From contig CP141136.1 of the NCBI GenBank assembly GCA_035236585.1, positions 33,006,949 to 33,070,948 on the forward strand: a DNA stretch of 64,000 bases, in the 5' to 3' direction. This document shows, one piece after another, positions 57,201-64,000 of this stretch. Source of the DNA: Warburgia ugandensis. Taxonomy: Eukaryota > Streptophyta > Magnoliopsida > Canellales > Canellaceae. Both the position numbers and the translations under genes were made by a program. Each line of letters opens with the position of its first letter. Positions within the stretch are counted from its first letter, which is position 1. A model generated the notes under the pieces. It worked only from the letters and a program-made list of their open reading frames with translations. It did not search any database and was not told the DNA's origin.

Positions 57201-58657
57201 GTCCCCATTTAAACTCACCACTTTTCCATCCATATGAAGTACCCTTAAGGTGGGGGTATATCACATGCAATAAAGATTGTTCAAGATATCTTCCTGTTAT
57301 ATCAATTTAATTGATACCAGATAATTGGGTAGGAAAACTTTTATTGCAGAATTAGAAAGTAAATTAAAGATTAAGACGTCCAACTTATCCATGGATATGG
57401 AAACACCACCACAGTTTAGGATTGAGATTAGTTTTTAAGTGGTTACAAAATCATCACCTTTAGATAGTCAAGCATATAGAAGATCACTACCTTTGGATAC
57501 AAGGCATCACCACTAAGAGATACATATCTGAAGGGAAGGAATTAAGCTCTCTCAACAAGGATATAGAAACACCACCTTGAGAACAAGAGGCTTCACATGT
57601 GTCACCACACTTGAGTTCCACAAGTGATCGAGAAACATTACGCTAAGATGTATTCTGACCTCTCTTAACATCAATGTAAGAGAATGATCCAAAATCCAAC
57701 CCTGAAAAACACATCCAAATACACAAGAGAGAAAATGTCCAAATATGCTTTGAATTAAACTTGAAATAATTTCCTTAAATTGAAGTACAATGGGGTATTT
57801 ATAGATGGGATAAGCACTCTCATGTTAGACAAGTACAAACTACCAAAGAAACCCTCTAATTACATAAGTTGCTTAACCAACTTTCCAATTATATGATCCT
57901 TAACCTTAAGACTTTCTAAACTTGCTCTCTTGCTAGACCTTTTTTTGAGAGTTATTAAAAACTTCTAAGAAACTTCTAAATTCTTACAATTGACATTATC
58001 AAGCTTCTAAACTTGGAAAATTTCATAGCTCAAACTTTCCAACTCAAGAAGTTAGAATCGGTGACCAGTCAACCATTAATCCCTTGACCAAGCAATCCAT
58101 GCTAGGCATTTATTACTTGCTAAGCTTTGAAACTTGTGACTGGTCCTTCCTTGATCACTAAGGCACTCCTCTGAATCATCCAGCCATAATGTTGCAAGAA
58201 ATTCTCTAGATCTAATCCAAGATGTCCAATATTGTTAGAAATAGGTGTCTTTTTAATTTATCATAAAATTTGGATCATCCAAACCATTACATCCATGTTG
58301 ATGACACCTTTACATTCATGACCATTCAAGATTATGGTGCTACGTTCCAAGAGAAATTTAGATAGATCTTGCATGTTCAAGGCTAGATCGCCTAGGTCAC
58401 TATTGAACTTCTTCAATCTACCATCATTCTCAAAAGCATTAGTGTCATTCTACCTAGGTTGAAAGGCACCAATACACTAGTCATTAGCAACTTCCTCTCC
58501 AATGTATGGTGAAAGATTTTCTACATTAAAGGTTTTTGAAACTTCGTACTCTTTTGGTAGCTTGATCTTGTAAGCATTGTCACCAATCCACTTCATAACC
58601 CTAAAGGACCTATAGCTCTAGGTTTGAGCTTTGTGTGCTACCCAAGAGGAAAATGTT
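57201..58657 (-). pseudogene. Ty3/gypsy integrase C-terminus with 3' non-coding or LTR DNA
   Basis: On the minus strand 58,490-58,620 reads F-R-V-M-K-W-I-G-D-N-A-Y-K-I, then L-P-K-E-Y-E-V-S-K-T-F-N-V-E-N-L-S-P-Y, the well-known integrase C-terminal word of Ty3/gypsy elements. A fragment matching E-H-F-P-L-G precedes it at about 58,640. The rest of pol is cut off at 58,657 by insertion of CACTA element 2. The downstream DNA (57,201-58,480) should be the 3' untranslated part and LTR, but I could not fix LTR ends. Confidence 0.75.
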
Positions 58658-58768
58658 CACTACTATATATGAGGGTTATAAAGTAGACATAAAGAAGTCA
58701 CTTATATCACTATTGACTTCGTAAATATTTTACAAGTTGATTATAAATAGACAACTTTAAAAATATAG

Positions 58769-58875
58769 ACTTAAGAAGTTGTTTAATTGTAAACGACATT
58801 AAAAAATTGGTGTGATGAGGGAATTGTTTACAGGAAGACTTTTAATGTCATTTACAATTAAACAACTTCTTAAGT
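58769..58875. repeat. Strong hairpin within CACTA 2 subterminal region
   Basis: Arms 58,769-58,800 and 58,844-58,875 are reverse complements over 32 bases with one mismatch, separated by a 43-base loop. It stands out from the short palindromes around it by its length. Confidence 0.85.
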
Positions 58876-59765
58876 TGATAACTTTTAAAGTCATTTAAAC
58901 ATAAGTGACTTTAAAAGCGAACAACTTTTGAAGTCATTCATTGTAAGCAACTTCAAAAGTATGCCAATAAATTTGGCAAAAAAATTATATTAAGTGGGAA
59001 TGGACTTTTAAAGTCGTTTGTCTCTAAATGACATCAAAAGTTGTTGACTTTTAAAGCCGTTTAGGTATAAACAACTTCAAAAGTATAAACGACTTTAAAA
59101 GCCCATTTCCACATAATATAAATGTTTAATCATTAGCTAGTGCACTGGTGCCTTTCAAATGTCAATAACTTTTGAAGTTGCTTCATTATAAATGACTTTA
59201 AAAGTTAGTCACTTATGAAGTCGCTTGAGTGAAATAACTTTAAAAGTACATTCACACATATTCTTTTGAAGTTGTTTATGACTAAACAACTTCTAAAGTC
59301 CTTGTTCATTTATAAATAGCCACCACATATCAATTTTTATTTATTTATTTTTTGTATCCTCTTCTTCTCTCTGGTGGCATATAGGCTTCCTCCTTGGTTT
59401 ATATGCTTCTCATTTTTCCCTTCTTACTTTCCATTTTGGATATTTTGACTGTTTGTGCCATGAAAAAGATTGTAAGTAAACCATAACTTCTTTTAATCAC
59501 GAATTTCTTTCTTGTAACTAACTCTTTCTATTTTCATCTTGTAGATCATGCGAGTTTTCTCACTACTACAGATGATGGGATTAAGATGTTTGTTAGATCA
59601 TCCTAATTTCATGAAAATCATATGATTTCACTACAAATGACAGCTACTTCTCTCTCAAACCTTAAATATTGAAGAAAGGGAGAACATTACAATTTGTGGT
59701 TCTCACCCAAAATAAGGGTTTGATGAAGAGTGGTGGTTATACTATTAACTTTTGGCCAAGAAAAG

Positions 59766-59788
59766 CTCTCTCTCTCTCTCTCTCTCTC
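59766..59788. repeat. Short (CT)n microsatellite
   Basis: Eleven CT units in the non-coding 5' part of CACTA element 2. Confidence 0.9.
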
Positions 59789-60599
59789 CAAAAAATGGGT
59801 ATCACCTGAATTCTAGGCCAGATTTTGACGAAAAAGAGTAGATTCACTCTTTGATCTTATATTAATAAGATCTAATAATACATAACATTTGATATATGTA
59901 ACAATGGATGCAATCAACTAACAATTTCATTTCATTGTTCAGGTGTTTGTTTATGTACATATATTATATATGTTTGCATTTGTAAAATCGATTTCCTTGT
60001 GTATATATCTAAGGTATTGTAATGGACAAAAAGGTAAATAAATATATATTTAATGCAAAAATATAAAGATTTTTGAAGTCATTTTCTATAAATGACTTTA
60101 AAAGTGGAGACTTTTAAAGTTGTTTACATATAAAAGACTTTTAAAGTGAAGTCTTTTAAAGTCATTTACAGCATACAACTTCAATTGTATGTTTGTTTTA
60201 AGAATTATTTAGTCAAGTTTTGCCATTCCTTTTCAGCTTATGTTTATTATCTATGCGCAAAAACTAATTCAAATTTTTGTTTCACTACTCTAAACCAAAT
60301 CCTTCCTGCGAATTACAACTACATTCACTAATTTGGGGTCAATATCGATTTTTTAGTGTTAGTTAGTATCTCTTTGTTTGTCTCATATGTATTATGCATA
60401 TTTGAAGAATTTTTATAAGGTTATGGGTTATAAATTTTCCTTTCTATAGTTAATTTTCTTCTTGAATGTGTTTGTCATATTTTTCTTTCTTTTTTCATTG
60501 TTAATTGAAATTTTTCATAAAATGTAGTTATTTCAAATACTTCTAATTCTTGTACACATAGTGTTTAGTAAAATGCCTAACCTAATCTTTTCATGTCTA

Positions 60600-63060
60600 A
60601 CAAGTCTCCACATAGATTTGCTTCAATTTCTTGTGATAATAGACACATATGTTTGGATGACTGTGACAAGAACATCCAAAGAATATGAGGGGGGATTAGA
60701 AAATTTCATAGAGTTCGCACTCAGGGCATGTATTGATGGTAATTGCATGCGTTGTCCATGCTTAGAATATGGAAGCTTCAAAAAAGTAACTATAGGGGTG
60801 TTGAGAGAAGACTTGTGCTTCAATTGAAACTATGAAAGCTACCACCATGGATTTGGCATGGAGAAGAACTTCCACATAGGCCCTCAACAAGGCCTAGAAG
60901 ATATGATACTATAAGAAGTGTTGGAGACAGTACAACTGTGCTAATGTTTCGAGATGGATATGATGACTTCCAAGATGACCTTGAACAATTTCATATTACA
61001 TTAGAGGAAGCTGATGAGCTGTTGTACCCTAAGTGTAAAGATAATACCAAGTTGTCCATAGTGGCAGAACTTTACAATACAAAGTTAAGATTTGATTTTT
61101 CAAATCAAGGTTTTACATAAGTCCTAAAAGTAGTGGGTAAAATGCTACCGAAGGATAATAAATTGGCAAGGTCTACATCGGAGGCAAAGAAAACCCTAGC
61201 TGCACTAAGGTTGAAGTATAAGAAGATACATGTGTGTCCCAATGGTTGCATCTTGTATAGGAACGAGCACAAGGATAAAACTACATGACCAACTTATGGA
61301 CTACCAAGATGGAAGTTAAAGAAGAATTCAACTAAGATAGTTATAGGCATTCCTTCAAAGGTTCTATGGTACTTCCCCCTATTCTAAGGCTTAAAAGAAT
61401 AGTCCGCATAATAAAAATAGGGAAGAAATTAGTGTGACATGCCAAGGAGAGAGTAGCTGATAGCTTTTCATGCCATTTAGTAAATAGCCCAACATGGAAG
61501 CTCATAGAAACCTACAACTTGCATTATCTGTAGATGGGATTAATTCTCATGGTTCTATGAGTAGCAAGTATAGTTATTGGCCCATTATATTAGTTTGTTA
61601 CAACCTCCAACCATCTTTTGCATGAAGAGGAAGTTCATGATGCTAACTATCTTGATATCAGGTCCAAAGTAGCTAGGGAATGACATTGACGTGTACTTGT
61701 CTCCCTTGATCAATGATCTTGATACATTATGGAACATAGGTATTGAAGCATACAACACATATAGGAAAGAGTCATTCATCCTAAAGGTTATATTGTTGTG
61801 GACAATAAGCGACTTCCCTGCATACAATAATTTGTCTAGATGTACAGTGAAGCTATACAATGCTTGTACTATCTGTAGTGATCAAACATATGCTATACAA
61901 CTTAAACATGACAAGAAAATGGCATTCCTTGGGCACGAAAGATAGTTGCACAGAGACCATCCATATCATTTTAAGAAGGGAGAATTTAATGGGAGTGTAG
62001 AGACAAGGACACCTCCAAAGATGTTGAAAGGATGACAAGTATTAGAGCAAGTTGAAAACATTAATGTCTTGTGAGGAAAGAAGAAATCAAGTAAACATAT
62101 AGGTGAAAGTAATTGTATAAGTTGTTGGAAGAAGAAATCAATATTGTTCCATCCGGCATATTGGAAATCACTACATCTACTTCATGTGCTTGATATCATG
62201 CACATTGAGAAGAATGTGTGTGAAAGCTTGATTGGTACCTTGTTTAATATCCTAGGAAAAACAAAGGATGGACTTGCAACTCAAATGGATCTTATGAACA
62301 TGGATTTGAAGAGGAGGTTTCACCAGAGGATAGGGGCAGTAGAGGAACATACCTGCCAAAGGCAAATTATACCCTCAATAGAGAGGAGAGGAGAATAATC
62401 TGTAAAACCCTATTCAAGCTCACTATCCCAGACGACTACTCTTTAAACTTTAAAAATATTATCTCGACGAAAAAACCAAGATTGTTGGGGATAATGTCCA
62501 ATGATTGCCATGCATTGATGCAACAACTACTACCCATAGTAATACATCTGTTGTTATCAGACAAAGTTGGGGGAGCTATGACAAAATTCTACTACTTCTT
62601 TAGTGCCTTGTGCAAGAAGGAAATGGATGTTTTAAAATTACAAGAAATTCAAGGTAATCTAGTGAAAACTTTGTGTAACCTTTAGACAATCTTCCCACCA
62701 TCCTTCTTTAACATCATGGAACTCTTAATAGTGCACCTCATTGATGAGGTCAGACTTTGTGGGCTAGTTTACATGGGATGGATGTACCCATTTGAGAGGT
62801 ACATGAAAATTTTATAAGGGTATGTACGTAATCATAACTAGCCAGAGGAGTGTATAGCCAAATGTTATATTGTAAAGGAAGCAATGTGAATGGAATCCTA
62901 AGAAAGAAACAATGAGTTACATTTCATGATCCCAAGGTTGGTAAACCTCTATCAAGTGGACTTGTATCAGCCATTGACTACAAAGAATGGGACCAAGCGC
63001 ATCTTTATGTGTTGTGAAATGTTGACGAACTCCCACCATACATTGAGTAAGTTGATCATG
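60600..63060 (+). pseudogene. TNP2-type CACTA transposase, decayed but nearly complete in order
   Basis: Blocks in family order: the N-terminal transposase-associated domain with S-K-E-Y-E-G-G and R-C-P-C (60,655-60,830); M-F-R-D-G-Y-D-D-F-Q (60,943-60,975); a cryptic K-V-x-G-K-M-L-P segment (about 61,125); the TNP2 core with L-W-T-I-S-D-F-P-A-Y (61,796-61,826) and C-T-I-C-S-D (about 61,865); H-V-L-D-I-M-H-I-E-K-N-V-C (62,184-62,222), the best conserved TNP2 word; L-L-S-D-K-V-G-G-A-M (DUF4218-like, about 62,550) through W-M-Y-P-F-E-R-Y (62,780-62,800); and F-M-C-C-E-M (63,005-63,022). Frameshifts and stops break it at least eight times. It should catalyse cut-and-paste transposition if intact. 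Confidence 0.85.
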
Positions 63061-63100
63061 CATGCACTTATGTAAAATTTAATTGTTGATAGTTACATTT

Positions 63101-63674
63101 TCTTTGATTACTCTATTAATTTGTCTCTATGTAAGTAGTGAACACATGGATGTACAAAAAAACAGAAGTGGCTACAATTTCAGCCTTGTCATACTTTCAA
63201 TAATTGCCTAAAATGAAAGAATTCTCACTTAATATCAATTAAAAAATACATTATATATATATGTATATATACAATCTTGCTTAAGCTTACTTAATATGAA
63301 TATACATAGATTCAAGATCAGCGAGAAGTAGAAGGCAATAGTATATCAGAAACCTTGGGTTGGATGGTGATGGGACCATGACAAGAAGTAATAAAATATG
63401 CCAGATATGCCACCAATGGTTAACTTTTTTACACAAAAAGATTGTGATAACTCAAGAGTGCAATAGAATAATGGAGTAAGCTTAGTTTCCAATGGTACAT
63501 TCTTTTCTAGTTCAAAGGATAATAGGCCAATAGTGGTGGATGATATTCATTATGGGTTGTAAGAGAGATTTGGACTTTAGATTATACTTTCAGTACTATG
63601 GTTGTGTTTAAGTGCGATGGGGTAAAACCCAACAAAGACATCATCAAAACTAATGCCCTTGGATTGGCATTGGT
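63101..63674. other. Unassigned DNA right of CACTA 2
   Basis: AT-rich sequence with an (AT)-rich run at 63,249-63,272. I see neither a CACTA terminus nor a gene. Confidence 0.5.
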
Positions 63675-64000
63675 TGTAATGACTTCAATTTTGTAATATT
63701 GAAATTCTAAGTTAAGCAATGAAAAGATCAATTTTTGAAGATAAGGGCATTTTAGTCATTTCACTATTCACCTGGACTAAACCCAAAAATTTGGTCCTAA
63801 AAATGGTTCCATTAGGATCTTCTCAGAAAAAGGAATCCAAAAAGACCAAAATTACCCAAAACGGAGTTAAAATGAGCAAGTTATGGCCCTTTGAAGTTCA
63901 GGGGCAAAATTGTAATTTTTACAAAAACGGTTTTAGCCTGCAAGCACAGGGGCCTGTTTTGATACGGGCACCCCTTCGTCTTCAACCTCTAGAGGGTTCT
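63675..64000 (+). repeat. Chromovirus-like LTR, 5' part, leaves the window
   Basis: Starts TGTAATGACTTCAATTTTGT, comparable to the LTR start at 36,767. Shared later words are GGAATCCAAAAAGACCAA and ACGGAGTTAAAATGAGCAAG (63,832-63,885), against GGAATCCAACGACAC and GGAGTTCAGACAAGAAAG at 36,928-36,975. The window ends before a primer site would appear. Confidence 0.5.

Larger units (their letters stand above)
58700..60185. repeat. CACTA 2 subterminal repeats
   Basis: Copies in both orientations of ACTTTAAAAGTC/ACTTCAAAAGT-type units, dense at 58,700-59,300 and again at 60,070-60,185. The core is the one found at 26,640-27,270. 59,330-60,060 between them holds a (CT)n run and no gene. Confidence 0.8.
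58658..63100 (+). mobile_element. CACTA (En/Spm) transposon 2
   Basis: Plus-strand element starting CACTACTATATATGAGGG at 58,658, inserted in a gypsy integrase; the three bases before it are gtt. Subterminal repeats (58,700-59,300, and again 60,070-60,185) precede a TNP2-type transposase pseudogene (60,600-63,060). I could not find the 3' terminus or 3' subterminal repeats before a new LTR at 63,675, so the right end is probably deleted. The end given is where recognisable transposase stops. Confidence 0.75.

Noticed and set aside
1..64000. tRNA, rRNA, CRISPR or bacterial-type operons
   Set aside because: I looked for cloverleaf-like boxes, conserved rRNA words and regularly spaced short repeats. 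The only tRNA-like words are primer binding sites, and the tandem repeats have no unique spacers.

Overview
The window is AT-rich nuclear DNA from a flowering plant with a repeat-dominated genome. Pointers are endogenous caulimovirid DNA of the angiosperm type, Ty3/gypsy LTR elements with a tRNA-Asp-like primer site, chromovirus-like long LTRs, two CACTA (En/Spm) DNA transposons, one plant-type aldehyde dehydrogenase exon, and long (CT)n and (ATGT)n microsatellites. I cannot name the species. I see no intact host gene, no tRNA or rRNA, and no CRISPR. Almost everything is mobile or viral DNA in decay, with many stop codons and small frameshifts.

Layout. 1-10,199 and 16,469-23,795 form one cluster of endogenous pararetrovirus (EPRV) fragments of a florendovirus/petuvirus-like caulimovirid. 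Comparing overlapping fragments gives a gene order of tRNA-Met primer site and leader, ORF1 (movement protein, coat protein with zinc knuckle, a coiled-coil linker, protease, reverse transcriptase, RNase H), a second ORF of unknown function, and an intergenic region with TATA box and poly(A) signal. The fragments alternate strand about a dozen times. At 10,200-16,468 the cluster is interrupted by a Ty3/gypsy element that has a 5' LTR but no 3' LTR, yet is flanked by a likely 5-bp target duplication. At about 23,796 a 3'-truncated CACTA element follows, ending at a clear terminus at 27,283.

27,350-32,880 holds a decayed Ty3/gypsy gag, two short tandem duplications, a (CT)n run and a single frameshifted ALDH2-family exon (31,817-32,195).

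32,881-46,912 is a stack of LTR pieces in inverted arrangement. A repeat called X here flanks an LTR fragment as long inverted arms. A 3.4-kb chromovirus-like LTR (36,767-40,197) lies next to it. A second inverted copy of the same arrangement (43,588-46,912) lacks that LTR, apparently through a short-homology deletion. 46,913-56,010 is a minus-strand gag-only Ty3/gypsy element (5' LTR, primer site, gag remnant, 3' LTR) with the 3' internal tail of a second unit upstream, an LTR-internal-LTR-internal array.

56,011-58,657 holds unassigned repeats and a Ty3/gypsy integrase C-terminus on the minus strand, cut at 58,658 by a second CACTA element whose decayed TNP2-type transposase runs to about 63,060. 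A further chromovirus-like LTR begins at 63,675 and leaves the window.

There is no cooperative pathway here. The relationship between features is insertion, nesting, inversion and recombination. The most informative material is the EPRV mosaic (including its unassigned second ORF), the inverted LTR stack, and sequence palindromes that recur in the CACTA ends, the chromovirus LTR and the gypsy LTRs.
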